Source of the DNA: JAHECQ01 sp047638695
GTDB lineage: Bacteria; Actinomycetota; Acidimicrobiia; Acidimicrobiales; SZUA-35
Direction of reading: 5' to 3'
NCBI GenBank assembly: GCA_047638695.1
Contig: JBLINY010000002.1
Coordinates: forward strand, 1-64,000
Length of the DNA: 64,000 nt
Part shown: one piece after another, positions 17,608 to 26,359 of the stretch
Numbering within the stretch: position 1 is the first letter of the stretch
Layout of the letters: the number at the start of each line of letters is the position of its first letter
Made by a program: the position numbers and the translations under genes
Notes under the pieces: generated by a model
Database searches by the model: none
The model's input: only the letters and a program-made list of their open reading frames with translations
What the model was told of the DNA's origin: nothing

Positions 17608-18816
17608 ATGCGCGTCCTTTTCGCCGATCCAATCGACGAATCTCGGCTTGGCCGACTCCGCTCTGCCGGGCACGACTGCGTCGTTGAGAACCTCACCGCC
17701 GCCGAGCTGCCAGGAGAGATCAGCGGGTTCGACACCCTCGTCGTCCGCAGCACCAAGGTCACATCCGACACCATTGCGGCCGCCGACCGCCTGGAGCTGA
17801 TTGTCAGAGCCGGCGCAGGAATCGACAACATCGATCGAGCGAGCGCCTCCGCCGCCGGCATCTACCTGTGCAACGTCCCCGGGCGAAACGCGGTAGCGGT
17901 CGCTGAGCTCACACTGGGTCTGCTGCTGGCCGTCGACCGGCACATTCCCGACGGCGTCGCTGATCTCCGTGCAAGCCGATGGGACAAAACCCGCTATGGG
18001 TCAGCCGATGGCCTCTCGGGCAAACACCTGGCCATCGTTGGACTCGGCGACGTCGGACTGGCGGTCGCCGAACGAGCCAAGGCCTTCGGCATGACTATCG
18101 GCGTCATCCGTAAGGACGAACGGTCACCCGCGATCAAAGCCAAGATCCGGGGCATCGGCATACGCCTTGCCGACGACCTTGACTCGCTGCTGGCCGAGGC
18201 TGACGTCGTGTCGTTGCACGTTCCGAAATCGCCAGACACCACCGGCCTCGTAAGCCGCAAGTTTCTCGCCGCCATGCCGGATGGTGCAATCGTCCTCAAC
18301 ACCTCGCGTGGCGATGTGATCAACGAGGCTGCATTGCTGGACGCGCTGAACACACGCGGTTTCCGAGCCGGACTCGACGTGTTCGCCGACGAACCGACCA
18401 CCCCTACCGGTCCCTGGACTTCCCCCCTCGCCAGCCACCCAAGTGTCGTGGGTTCGCACCACATCGGAGCATCGACCCGGCAAGCTCAAGCCTCCGTGGC
18501 CGATGGTGTCGTTGAGGTGATCGAAGCGTTTATCGCTGGTGATCCTCCAAACTGCTTGAACATCGTGCAGAACCCGACGGACGCCCGTTGCCTAAGTATT
18601 CGCCATCTCGACCGTGTCGGCGTTCTTGCCCAGATTCTCAACGTCCTCGGAAGAAGCGGGCTCAACGTGCAGCAGATGCAGAACCAGGTTTTTGAGGGGG
18701 GCAACGCGGCCGTGGCCACCATCAACCTGCACGGCGAAATCAGCAGGGCGTTGCTGGATCAGTTGCAAGCCATCGATGAAGTAATCTCAGCCATCGAAAC
18801 GGGGGAAACATCATGA
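17608..18816 (+). CDS. D-3-phosphoglycerate dehydrogenase-like protein with ACT domain
   Basis: 402 residues from an ATG with GGAGAGA upstream. The NAD-binding domain has GLGDVGLAVAERAKAFG. The D-2-hydroxyacid dehydrogenase catalytic residues are placed as expected: Arg in NTSRGDVINE, Glu in FADEP and His in SHHIGAST. A C-terminal ACT domain (about 325-402, LDRVGVLAQILNVLG) suggests amino-acid feedback control. Most likely it is SerA, the first step of serine synthesis. It overlaps the DUF1015 gene by 4 bp. Confidence 0.88.
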   Translation: MRVLFADPIDESRLGRLRSAGHDCVVENLTAAELPGEISGFDTLVVRSTKVTSDTIAAADRLELIVRAGAGIDNIDRASASAAGIYLCNVPGRNAVAVAELTLGLLLAVDRHIPDGVADLRASRWDKTRYGSADGLSGKHLAIVGLGDVGLAVAERAKAFGMTIGVIRKDERSPAIKAKIRGIGIRLADDLDSLLAEADVVSLHVPKSPDTTGLVSRKFLAAMPDGAIVLNTSRGDVINEAALLDALNTRGFRAGLDVFADEPTTPTGPWTSPLASHPSVVGSHHIGASTRQAQASVADGVVEVIEAFIAGDPPNCLNIVQNPTDARCLSIRHLDRVGVLAQILNVLGRSGLNVQQMQNQVFEGGNAAVATINLHGEISRALLDQLQAIDEVISAIETGETS

Positions 18817-20093
18817 CCACCTTTGTGCCCCTGGCTCTCCGTCTCGTCGATACCGATTGGGCCGACCGAGTCCCGTCTCCTGCCCACGATGCGCTCTCGC
18901 CCGACCAACGTCGGACCTTCCTCAAGGCCAACCCCGACTCCTATCTCACCGTCACCCGCTCGCCAGAAGACGTTGCCCCCGGCGAGAAGACCCGCTCGGC
19001 CGATGAAGTTCTCAGCGAGGGCCGGGTTGCCCTCGATCGCCTCATCGATCGAGCCACCTTTGGCATCGAACACCCGCCCCGCTTCTATGCCTACCGACTT
19101 CGGCTGAGCAACCCCGACCGAGGCAACCACCAGCAGACCGGCATCGTCGGTGGCATTGCCCTCACCGATTACACCTCGGGCGAGCTACGGGTGCACGAGC
19201 AAGTGGAAGCCGACCGAACGCTTCACCTGGCCCGGCATCTCGGTGTCGTCGGTGCCCAGTCAAGCCCCCTCGCTGTTGCCCATCGTCCGTTGGCTTCGAT
19301 CGATGCCCTCCTGTCTCGGGTGACTGTCACCGAACCGGCTGTCGTTGCCGTTGGTGGTGATGGCCTGGAGCAGACCGTGTGGGCCATCACCGAGCCGACA
19401 GACAACGAAACCATCAGCGCCGCCCTGGCCAACAGCCCCACCTACATCGTCGACGGGCATCACCGGACGGCGGCTGGCCAGACGTACCATGCCGCAACGA
19501 AGACCCAGAAGTCGGGGTTGATCCTGGTCGCACTGTTCTCGACCGATCTGCTGTTGAACCGGGCGTTCCACCGCGTCATCAAGGGCCAGTCACTCTCCGC
19601 CCTGCGCGAGGCTGTCGGCAGTCGTTTGCGCTGGCGTGAATGCTCCTTCGAGGACGTCGAAGGAAGGGATCACGATGAGGTGGCGCTCTACGGCGACCGC
19701 CAGTGGGCACTCTTGCAACTTCCGTTCTCAGCTGATGCACCGAGCAATGCCGTCGCGCCAAGCTCGGCCGATGCACCAAGCAGAGCCACCGATCCCGCCC
19801 TGGCACTCGCCAACCTTGATCCGGTCCGCCTCGACGAACAGCTCTTGCGGCCGATTCTCGGGATCGACGCCACGGACGCGGGCCGACGGATCTCGTACCG
19901 GGCAGGCACGGCCGATCTTCGTGTCCTGGCGAAGGGCCTCCGTAGCCGCGAGTCAGTCCTGTGCGTCAACCGGGCTGTGCCGATCGATTTGTTACTCGAT
20001 GCGGCCGACGCTGGCCTCGTCATGCCACCCAAGTCGACCTATTTCGAACCAAAGGTGCGCTCGGGCGTGTTCGTTCGCTCGATCACTGATTGA
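18813..20093 (+). CDS. DUF1015-family protein
   Basis: 426 residues, matching the DUF1015 family in length. Segments FVPLALRLVDTDWADRVPSP, FYAYRLRL, DYTSGELRVHEQV and YIVDGHHRTAAGQTYH are characteristic. The GHHR motif is the strongest invariant site. A repeated SADAPS insertion (about 305-325) is Ala/Ser/Pro-rich and probably a loop. It starts inside the end of the SerA-like gene (ATGA overlap) and is followed within about 10 bp by an aminotransferase. The family often sits near serA/serC in other bacteria. Its biochemical role is unknown to me. Confidence 0.87.
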   Translation: MTTFVPLALRLVDTDWADRVPSPAHDALSPDQRRTFLKANPDSYLTVTRSPEDVAPGEKTRSADEVLSEGRVALDRLIDRATFGIEHPPRFYAYRLRLSNPDRGNHQQTGIVGGIALTDYTSGELRVHEQVEADRTLHLARHLGVVGAQSSPLAVAHRPLASIDALLSRVTVTEPAVVAVGGDGLEQTVWAITEPTDNETISAALANSPTYIVDGHHRTAAGQTYHAATKTQKSGLILVALFSTDLLLNRAFHRVIKGQSLSALREAVGSRLRWRECSFEDVEGRDHDEVALYGDRQWALLQLPFSADAPSNAVAPSSADAPSRATDPALALANLDPVRLDEQLLRPILGIDATDAGRRISYRAGTADLRVLAKGLRSRESVLCVNRAVPIDLLLDAADAGLVMPPKSTYFEPKVRSGVFVRSITD

Positions 20094-20103
20094 CTTGGCG
20101 GCC

Positions 20104-21312
20104 ATGCGCCTGCTCGATCGCACCCTCTCCGTCGAACTCTCTCCGATCGCCGCTGCGTACGCCCATCTCGCACGCCGTACCAGTACGAAACAGCTCCTTG
20201 ATCTGTCGCAGGCAGCTCCCAGCTACCCGACGGCCGACATCATCGCCGACCGGATCGCCGAAGTAGCGCACTCGGCCGACGGAGGCCGCTACGCCCCCTC
20301 CCCCGGACTGCCAGACCTACGTGCCGCCCTGGCCGACGAGCTGAACACCGATCACCAGGTGTCGGCACCTCGGCAGACCCTCAGTAGTGAAGTCGGCGCG
20401 AACAATCCGCTCAGCGCCAACAATGTCCAGATCACGGCCGGGTGTAACCAAGCGTTCTGCGCCATCGCCACCACACTGGCCGAGCCCGGTGATGAGTTCA
20501 TCGTTCCTGTTCCCTATTACTTCAACCACGACATGTGGTTGAAGCTCGAGGGCATCGTGCCCCGCTACCTCTTCTCGGGCGACGACCAGTTGCCCGACCC
20601 TGCCAAGGCGGCGAGCCTCATTAACGACAAGACCCGCGCCATCGTGCTGGTCTCGCCCGCAAACCCGACCGGCGCCATCGTCCCACCGGCCACCATCGAC
20701 GCCTTCTTCGAGCTGGCCGAACGCCACAACCTGGCGTTGATCCTCGATGAGACCTACCGCAACTTCCGCGGCACCGACGAGCCCTCACACCAGCTCTACA
20801 GCCGACCCAACTGGGATCAGACGCTGGTGACCCTGCACAGTTTCTCCAAAGATCTCGCCATTCCCGGCTATCGGGTGGGTGCCATCGTTGGCAGCGAAGC
20901 CCTTACCGCGGAGGCATTGAAGGTTCTCGACTGCGTCGCCATTTGTGCACCGCGGGTTGGGCAGGAAGCGGCCCTGGCCGGTCTTCAGCTGGCCGGCGAT
21001 TGGCGTCGGGCCCAGGCCGAACGCATCGGGGCCCGTTTACAGATCTTCCGCTCAACGATGGAAGGCCAGCCTGGGGGATTCGAACTCATGGCCTCCGGAG
21101 CCTTCTTCGGCTGGGTCCGTCACCCGTTCACGGACGACGCAGCTCCCTCGGTGGTCGAGCGACTGGTTCTCGAACACGATCTGCTGGTGATTCCTGGCAC
21201 CGCGTTCACACCAACCGACGACCATTGGCTTCGGTTCAGCTTTGCCAATCTCGAGCCCGACGACTTCCCGCTGCTCGCAGAGCGCCTCGAGCACGCAGCC
21301 GCCACCTGGTGA
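20104..21312 (+). CDS. Class I/II PLP aminotransferase
   Basis: 402 residues from the ATG at 20104. It shows YAPSPGLPDLRAALADEL, VSPANPTGAIVPP, LILDETYRNF and the PLP lysine in LHSFSKDLAIPGYRVG, all fold-type I aminotransferase hallmarks of the AspC/AAT group. It closes the SerA-like/DUF1015 run, so it may be the transaminase of the same pathway, but the amino donor and acceptor are not determined. The long upstream extension of the frame overlaps DUF1015 and is not coding. Confidence 0.85.
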   Translation: MRLLDRTLSVELSPIAAAYAHLARRTSTKQLLDLSQAAPSYPTADIIADRIAEVAHSADGGRYAPSPGLPDLRAALADELNTDHQVSAPRQTLSSEVGANNPLSANNVQITAGCNQAFCAIATTLAEPGDEFIVPVPYYFNHDMWLKLEGIVPRYLFSGDDQLPDPAKAASLINDKTRAIVLVSPANPTGAIVPPATIDAFFELAERHNLALILDETYRNFRGTDEPSHQLYSRPNWDQTLVTLHSFSKDLAIPGYRVGAIVGSEALTAEALKVLDCVAICAPRVGQEAALAGLQLAGDWRRAQAERIGARLQIFRSTMEGQPGGFELMASGAFFGWVRHPFTDDAAPSVVERLVLEHDLLVIPGTAFTPTDDHWLRFSFANLEPDDFPLLAERLEHAAATW

Positions 21313-21328
21313 GCTAAACCGCTCGCAA

Positions 21329-22456
21329 CTAGCCGGGCACCCGCAGTCTGAACAGTGACATGCCATCGGTCTCGGCCGGCAAGACATGACCGACTGCGCC
21401 ACGGGACAACCACGGGCCTTCGGGCACGGGGAGCATCTCGACCGCTGGTCGCAGTTGGCGGACGGTGCCGAGGACACCAGTGGTTTCGGCGTTCGTGAGC
21501 GTGCACACGCTGTAAGTCAGTTCGCCGCCTGGCCGTAGGAGCTCGAGGCCAGCGACAACCAGCCTGACCTGCAGTTCTGCCAACCGAGCGGGAGCTTCGG
21601 CATCGATTCGCCACCTGGCATCGGGGCGTCGCCTCAGGCTTCCCAATCCTGAACACGGCGCGTCGATCAGCACTTTGTCGAAGGCGCCGGGTCGAAGTGG
21701 CGGCGCCGCACCGTCGGCGATGATGACGGGAAGTCGTTGCTCGAGTCTTGCCGCGTTGCGGGCGATCAGCTTGGCCCGGTTCGGACGCAGATCGGCGGCG
21801 ATAACGATGGCGCCGGCTGCGTTAAGCGAGGTCGCCTTTCCTCCCGGTGCCGCACACACATCGACTAATCGCTCGCCCGCTTTGACGTCGAGTGCATCAG
21901 TCACCAGCTGCGAAGCCGGATCTTGGATATAGCCGTCGTCGCGTGTGTGAACGGTTGCTGCATCGTTCATCGACTCGAGTGCATCGGTTGCTTGCGCCAG
22001 GTCGAGATCATGGCCGAGGGTCTTCACGATCCAGTCGGGGTAGCTCAGCCGGGTGGCCTCGTTTGGCCACTCGACCTCGGCGCTGGCGACGCGCCGGAGG
22101 ACTGCGTTCACAACGCTGCGGCCGCGGCCGCGCACCGCGCCCACCGTCGCCGCTACCGCCGCATGCGGCGGCGTCCTCATGAAGTGCAGCTGATACGCGC
22201 CCAGCCGTAGCCCAGCACGCACCTCAGGTTCAACGTCGTCGAGCACGAACCGGTCGACCAGGAAATCACAGGCCCGACGCATTCGAGTGGTTCCGTAGAC
22301 CAACTCGGTCACAAGTCGCCGATCGCGATCGGCGAGCTTCGATCGATCGAGCATCGGGGGCAACACCAGATTGGCATACGCGCCGTCAGTTTCGATTCGA
22401 AGAAGCGCCCGGATTGCTAGTTCTCTGGCGGCAACGCCGTCAGTTGAGTCGCTCAT
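21329..22456 (-). CDS. rsmB: 16S rRNA m5C967 methyltransferase RsmB-like
   Basis: About 375 residues. An N-terminal NusB-like RNA-binding domain (about 10-130: ELAIRALLRIETDGAYANL) precedes the NOL1/NOP2/Sun methyltransferase. The SAM site VDVCAAPGGKATSLNAAG, the conserved DAPCSGLGSLRRRPDARW and the catalytic Cys segment YSVCTLTNAETTGV are intact. The ATG at 22456 overlaps the fmt end. An upstream start at 22474 would lengthen the overlap. It is the last gene of the def-fmt-rsmB unit, common in bacteria. Confidence 0.92.
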   Translation of the reverse strand: MSDSTDGVAARELAIRALLRIETDGAYANLVLPPMLDRSKLADRDRRLVTELVYGTTRMRRACDFLVDRFVLDDVEPEVRAGLRLGAYQLHFMRTPPHAAVAATVGAVRGRGRSVVNAVLRRVASAEVEWPNEATRLSYPDWIVKTLGHDLDLAQATDALESMNDAATVHTRDDGYIQDPASQLVTDALDVKAGERLVDVCAAPGGKATSLNAAGAIVIAADLRPNRAKLIARNAARLEQRLPVIIADGAAPPLRPGAFDKVLIDAPCSGLGSLRRRPDARWRIDAEAPARLAELQVRLVVAGLELLRPGGELTYSVCTLTNAETTGVLGTVRQLRPAVEMLPVPEGPWLSRGAVGHVLPAETDGMSLFRLRVPG

Positions 22457-23324
22457 CGGACTCCATCTGGGCACCGTTCAACCATGCCTGAGCTGTCATT
22501 TGTTGTTTACCTTCCGGCTGCACGTTGATGAGTTCGAGTCCACCCTGCCCGGTGCCGAGCACACTGTCGACGACGACCCCCGGTGCTGGGCCATCGGCAA
22601 CTGGCTCGGCCTCCCACAGTCGAAGCCGTTTGCCCCGAAACTCAAGCCACGCGCCACCCAAGCGGATGACTCGATGCAGCTCGTCGGCCGACTTGTCGAG
22701 ATCGAGCCGCAGCTCGTCGCTTCGAATTTTCTTGGCCACGACGACTTCGCCGACCTGAGGAGCGGCAGGGCCGAGACCATTGGCCAGAGCTTCGAGTAGC
22801 AGCGATGTGCCAATGTCGACCAGCTCGTTCCGAAGGCCATCGAGCGTGGCCGTCGATGCGATGGGGACCTCGGCCACCCGGTAGATGCCACCGGCGTCGA
22901 GCTCCTCTGCCAGTTCCATCAGGCATACACCGGTGGTTTCGTCACCGGCCAAGATCGCCCGTTCGACCGGGGCCGCACCCCGCCAACGAGGCAACAGCGA
23001 GAAGTGAAGGTTGACCATCGGCACCTGTTCGAGCACGTGGCGTTTGATCAGGCGACCGAACGCCACCACCACCGCTAGGTCCGCGTCGACCTCGAGAACG
23101 TCATCGACCTCGTCCGTGACCGTAAGCCCCAGCTCAACAGCAGCCGCTTTCACTGGCGATGGCATCAGAGACTTGCCTCGCCCGCGGCGCCGGTCCGGTT
23201 GCGATACGACGAGGGGTATTTCGTAGCCGGCCTCGTGGAGCGCCATCAATGAAGGCACAGCCAGCTGGGGGGTACCCATGTAGACCAACCGGCGAGGGTG
23301 GGCTGGAGGTTCGGCCAGGCTCAA
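22440..23324 (-). CDS. fmt: Methionyl-tRNA formyltransferase
   Basis: 294 residues. RRLVYMGTPQLAVPSL, NLHFSLLPRWRGAAPVERAI and CLMELAEELDAGGIYRV are Fmt signature regions. It formylates initiator Met-tRNA and pairs with the deformylase upstream. The chosen start is TTG at 23324 with no good Shine-Dalgarno. ATG at 23279 (MGTPQLA) is too short for the first beta strand, so a non-ATG start is likely. Confidence 0.93.
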   Translation of the reverse strand: MSLAEPPAHPRRLVYMGTPQLAVPSLMALHEAGYEIPLVVSQPDRRRGRGKSLMPSPVKAAAVELGLTVTDEVDDVLEVDADLAVVVAFGRLIKRHVLEQVPMVNLHFSLLPRWRGAAPVERAILAGDETTGVCLMELAEELDAGGIYRVAEVPIASTATLDGLRNELVDIGTSLLLEALANGLGPAAPQVGEVVVAKKIRSDELRLDLDKSADELHRVIRLGGAWLEFRGKRLRLWEAEPVADGPAPGVVVDSVLGTGQGGLELINVQPEGKQQMTAQAWLNGAQMESDERLN

Positions 23325-23355
23325 GGGAGAAACACGATCGCTGGAGAAGCGTCGG

Positions 23356-23898
23356 TCAAGGGAGGGTCAACCCACCGATGGGGTTAGCAGGCGCTGCTGC
23401 TTCCTGAGCATCAAGAAAACGCTCGCGCAGCGTACGCATCGCTGCCTTGCGGGTGTCTTCGTCGAGGCGATCGACCAGCAGAACGCCATCGAGGTGATCC
23501 AATTCGTGCTGGAAGAGTCGGGCCTCGAGCTCATCGGCCTCAATCGAAACTTCGTTGCCATCGAGGTCGTAGCCGGTGATATGGATCAGCTTTGGACGCA
23601 CGATGTCCCAGTGGAGGCCGGGAACCGACAGGCATCCTTCCTCGTACACCCACTCGCCGTCCGATTCCTGGACGACGGGGTTGATGAGGACTCGAGGGTC
23701 ATCGCCGAGGTCGTAGACAAAGAAGCGACGTTGTACGCCGACCTGGGGTGCAGCCAGGCCGATGCCCGGCTCGTCGTACATGGTCTGCAACATGTCCTCG
23801 GCCAGCTTGGCCAGTTTGCCGTCGATGTCGCCGACATCATCGGCCACCTGCCGGAGGACCGGATCGCCGAAGACGCGAATCTGGTAGGGGGACGCCAT
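23356..23898 (-). CDS. def: Peptide deformylase
   Basis: 180 residues from the ATG at 23898. All three motifs are present: GIGLAAPQVG, EEGCLSVPG (the metal-binding Cys) and QHELDHLDG (HExxH-type zinc/iron site). It removes the N-formyl group from nascent proteins. A GTG at 23904 would add two residues. TAGCCT on the minus strand 8 nt before the ATG suggests a nearly leaderless transcript. Confidence 0.95.
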   Translation of the reverse strand: MASPYQIRVFGDPVLRQVADDVGDIDGKLAKLAEDMLQTMYDEPGIGLAAPQVGVQRRFFVYDLGDDPRVLINPVVQESDGEWVYEEGCLSVPGLHWDIVRPKLIHITGYDLDGNEVSIEADELEARLFQHELDHLDGVLLVDRLDEDTRKAAMRTLRERFLDAQEAAAPANPIGGLTLP

Positions 23899-23906
23899 GA
23901 TCACTA

Positions 23907-23916
23907 AGGCTAGCGT
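23907..23916. promoter_or_regulatory. Overlapping divergent -10 boxes between def and the methyltransferase
   Basis: The ten bases AGGCTAGCGT contain TAGCGT on the plus strand (23911-23916) and TAGCCT on the minus strand (23912-23907), sharing GCTA. Each fits TANNNT and lies 8-10 nt before a start codon (23898 minus, 23927 plus). If both are real, the two promoters cannot easily be used at once. Confidence 0.35.
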
Positions 23917-23926
23917 TGTCGTCTCA

Positions 23927-24595
23927 GTGGCCCGCTCCCAAGAATCTTCATCAACAGAATCCTCGTCAACAGAGCTCTCGGCTCCATCACCCGAGCCTTC
24001 GGCTCAGTACTTTGATGCCGAGCCGACCGTGCAGTCAGAACGCAAACAGGTGGAGCTGACACTGCCCGATCTGCAGCTTTCGTTCACGACCGATCGCGGC
24101 GTGTTCAGCGCTGGGGGCGTCGACTCTGGAACGAAGCTGCTGTTGCTCGATGGCCCCGGACCGATCACCAGCGATCGCGTCTTGGTCGATGTCGGAGCTG
24201 GCTACGGCCCAATTGCCCTGGCCTTGGCCAAGCGGAATCCCGATGCCCAGGTATGGGCGGTGGAGGTCAACGGTCGGGCTCGGGATCTGTGTGCGGAGAA
24301 TGCTGAGGCCAATGGCCTGGCGAATGTGCGGGTGGTATCACCGGACGATGTGCCCGATGATTTGCTAGTCGACCGCCTTTGGTCGAATCCTCCGGTCCGA
24401 GTTGGGAAAGCGGCGATGCACGAACTCCTCGATGGATGGCTGGCGCGACTCTCCCCCACCGGTTCAGCTCATCTGGTTGTACAAAAGCACCTCGGAGCCG
24501 ACAGCCTTCACAAACGACTGGAAGGCCTGGGGTGGGATGTCAACCGTCGGGCGTCTAGGAAATCGTTCAGACTCCTGGATGTGATGCACCGATGA
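23927..24595 (+). CDS. RsmC/RlmG-like (MTS domain) SAM-dependent methyltransferase
   Basis: About 222 residues from GTG 23927. An ATG at 23897 gives 10 more residues but would lie upstream of the plus-strand TAGCGT box. The first about 45 residues are Ser/Glu-rich. The MTS fold shows FTTDRGVFSAGGVDSGT, the SAM motif VLVDVGAGYGPIALALAK and the NPP(V/F) motif WSNPPVRVGK, which in this family points to N2-guanine or N6-adenine methylation of RNA. It overlaps the next SpoU gene by 4 bp, so both are likely RNA-modifying partners in one operon. Confidence 0.82.
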   Translation: MARSQESSSTESSSTELSAPSPEPSAQYFDAEPTVQSERKQVELTLPDLQLSFTTDRGVFSAGGVDSGTKLLLLDGPGPITSDRVLVDVGAGYGPIALALAKRNPDAQVWAVEVNGRARDLCAENAEANGLANVRVVSPDDVPDDLLVDRLWSNPPVRVGKAAMHELLDGWLARLSPTGSAHLVVQKHLGADSLHKRLEGLGWDVNRRASRKSFRLLDVMHR

Positions 24596-25125
24596 GCAAG
24601 TCGCTTTCTCCTACCGAACTGAAGCGCCTGCACCGCGAATGGCGGCGCAAGACAGACCTGAACCTGGGCCTGATCCTCGACGGAGTTCAGAATCCATTCA
24701 ATGTCGGGTCACTTTTCCGCTCAGCGGCGGCCTACAAGGTCGAACGGATGTGGTTGGCTCCGCCAACGCCGGATCCTGCCACGGCCAAGGTGGCGAAGAC
24801 GGCGTTGGGTTGCGAGAAGCTCATCCCGTGGGAGATCACAGTCGACGGCGTCACCGCGGTGAAGGAGGCAAAAGCCGCTGGCTACCTGACGGTCGCCATA
24901 GAGCTGACCGACACCGCAGTTCCGCTGTTCGCCATGGACCTTGGGGCGAAGGTCTGCCTTGTGCTCGGTCATGAGGACCGAGGTGTTCGCAAAGACACGC
25001 TGGCGGCCGTCGACCGGGTCGGCTTCCTCCCCCAGCTGGGCAAGGTCGGGTCGTTGAACGTCGCCCAGGCCGGCACGGCGGCGCTGTACGAGACGGCGCG
25101 GCAGCGCTGGTCGGCCGACTTGTAG
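24592..25125 (+). CDS. Small SpoU/TrmH-family RNA methyltransferase
   Basis: 177 residues with SPOUT motifs LDGVQNPFNVGSLFRSAAAY, LVLGHEDRGV and GSLNVAQAGTAALYE. No extra RNA-binding domain is present, the size of TrmH/TrmL-like enzymes. Likely a tRNA or rRNA 2'-O-methyltransferase. Target unknown. ATGA overlap with the upstream methyltransferase. Confidence 0.88.
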   Translation: MSKSLSPTELKRLHREWRRKTDLNLGLILDGVQNPFNVGSLFRSAAAYKVERMWLAPPTPDPATAKVAKTALGCEKLIPWEITVDGVTAVKEAKAAGYLTVAIELTDTAVPLFAMDLGAKVCLVLGHEDRGVRKDTLAAVDRVGFLPQLGKVGSLNVAQAGTAALYETARQRWSADL

Positions 25126-25161
25126 GTCACGCCTCCTTCGAGGACGACATCTCGATGACGC

Positions 25162-26307
25162 CTAGTTTTTGGCCTCGACCAGCCGCCAGTCGTCCGAGCC
25201 CGGCGCATAACGATCGCGGAAGTCTGGATCGTACGCGTCGGCCAATCGTTGGGCCTCGGTGCTGCCCGCCCGGTAGGCCTCGATCAGTTCATCCTCAGCC
25301 TGGTAGTCGAAGGGGTCTTGGAGCCGCATCTCAGTGATGCTGTTTCGCTCAATAGGATTGTCGAACAGGTCGCGGGCGGTGATGGCCAAAGCTTCGACGG
25401 CGGGCACCGGATCGCGATATCCGAGGTCAAAGCGAATGGCGTCTATACCCATCAGCTGATGCAGCGTGTGCTCGGCGCTCAGGAACGGCCGGGCCGGCGT
25501 TGCCAATTCGCCTGGCAAGCTCACGATCTCCATTTCAACGTCGAGTGCCTTGGCCAGAACCTGGATGGTTTGGGTCGCCGTCAGGCAGTGCTCGTCAGCA
25601 ACGTTGTAGGTCTTGCCTGCCGACTCGGCCGGCCGGCCGGCGACGAGCGAAAGCGCGTGGCCGACATTCGGCCCGTAACCGGCGGTGCGAAGCGTCAGGC
25701 CCCCGTCAGCCACGATCACTCGGCGTCTACCGTCGATGATGCGCTTGACGATCAGCCACTCGCGCGGGTTGATCTGGCCCGGGCCGTAGATCAGCGGATA
25801 GCGGAACATGGTGGCGTCGGGGTGATGTTCGAAGACCAGGTCTTCGCTGGCCACCATCTTGGCTGTCTTCTCGTTCTCCTGAATTCCTGAGCGCTGGGCA
25901 TCTTCCCTGGTGGGGGCGGGCAGACCGGGCGGCCAGAGCAAGTCAGGAACAGCGAACCCGAGATAGGAAGGCACGCCACCGACGGCAACAAACTTGCCGG
26001 TGCGGCCGGCAAACCAGGGGGCGATGTCACGCAGGCGGCCGTACATCGCATAGACGATGTCAAAGGTGCGATCGCCAACGGTCGCTGCCAGCTCTTCGAT
26101 CTTGAACGGGTTGGTGTGCAGATGCTCGACGTGCGCAGGGATGGCATCGACTTCATGGCGTCCGGTGTGCAGGATGGTGACGGTGTAACCCTGGTCAATG
26201 AGGCCGTTCACCAAACTGGGCCCGGTGGGACCGGTTCCACCGATCACTAAGGCGGTGGGTCCTGCTGAGGAGCCCGCAGCTGACGGGCCTGTCGTTGAAG
26301 TTGTCAC
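25162..26307 (-). CDS. NAD-dependent epimerase/dehydratase-like protein
   Basis: 381 residues from GTG 26307. The longer frame to 26676 runs through the divergent gene. The Rossmann motif TALVIGGTGPTGPSLVNGL is near residue 18, with TFDIVYAMYG and FRYPLIYGPGQINPREW further on. This is an extended short-chain dehydrogenase/reductase. The YxxxK catalytic pair is not obvious, so it may be an atypical or NmrA-like member. Substrate unknown. Divergent from the following membrane protein gene. Confidence 0.78.
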   Translation of the reverse strand: MTTSTTGPSAAGSSAGPTALVIGGTGPTGPSLVNGLIDQGYTVTILHTGRHEVDAIPAHVEHLHTNPFKIEELAATVGDRTFDIVYAMYGRLRDIAPWFAGRTGKFVAVGGVPSYLGFAVPDLLWPPGLPAPTREDAQRSGIQENEKTAKMVASEDLVFEHHPDATMFRYPLIYGPGQINPREWLIVKRIIDGRRRVIVADGGLTLRTAGYGPNVGHALSLVAGRPAESAGKTYNVADEHCLTATQTIQVLAKALDVEMEIVSLPGELATPARPFLSAEHTLHQLMGIDAIRFDLGYRDPVPAVEALAITARDLFDNPIERNSITEMRLQDPFDYQAEDELIEAYRAGSTEAQRLADAYDPDFRDRYAPGSDDWRLVEAKN

Positions 26308-26359
26308 ACCAGGACACTTTCGCAGATGGCGATTGGCGTCAATCGCCGGGTCGGCCGCG

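Noticed and set aside
22440..23279. fmt beginning at ATG 23279
   Set aside because: This would delete the first beta strand (RRLVYMGTP) of the formyltransferase fold.
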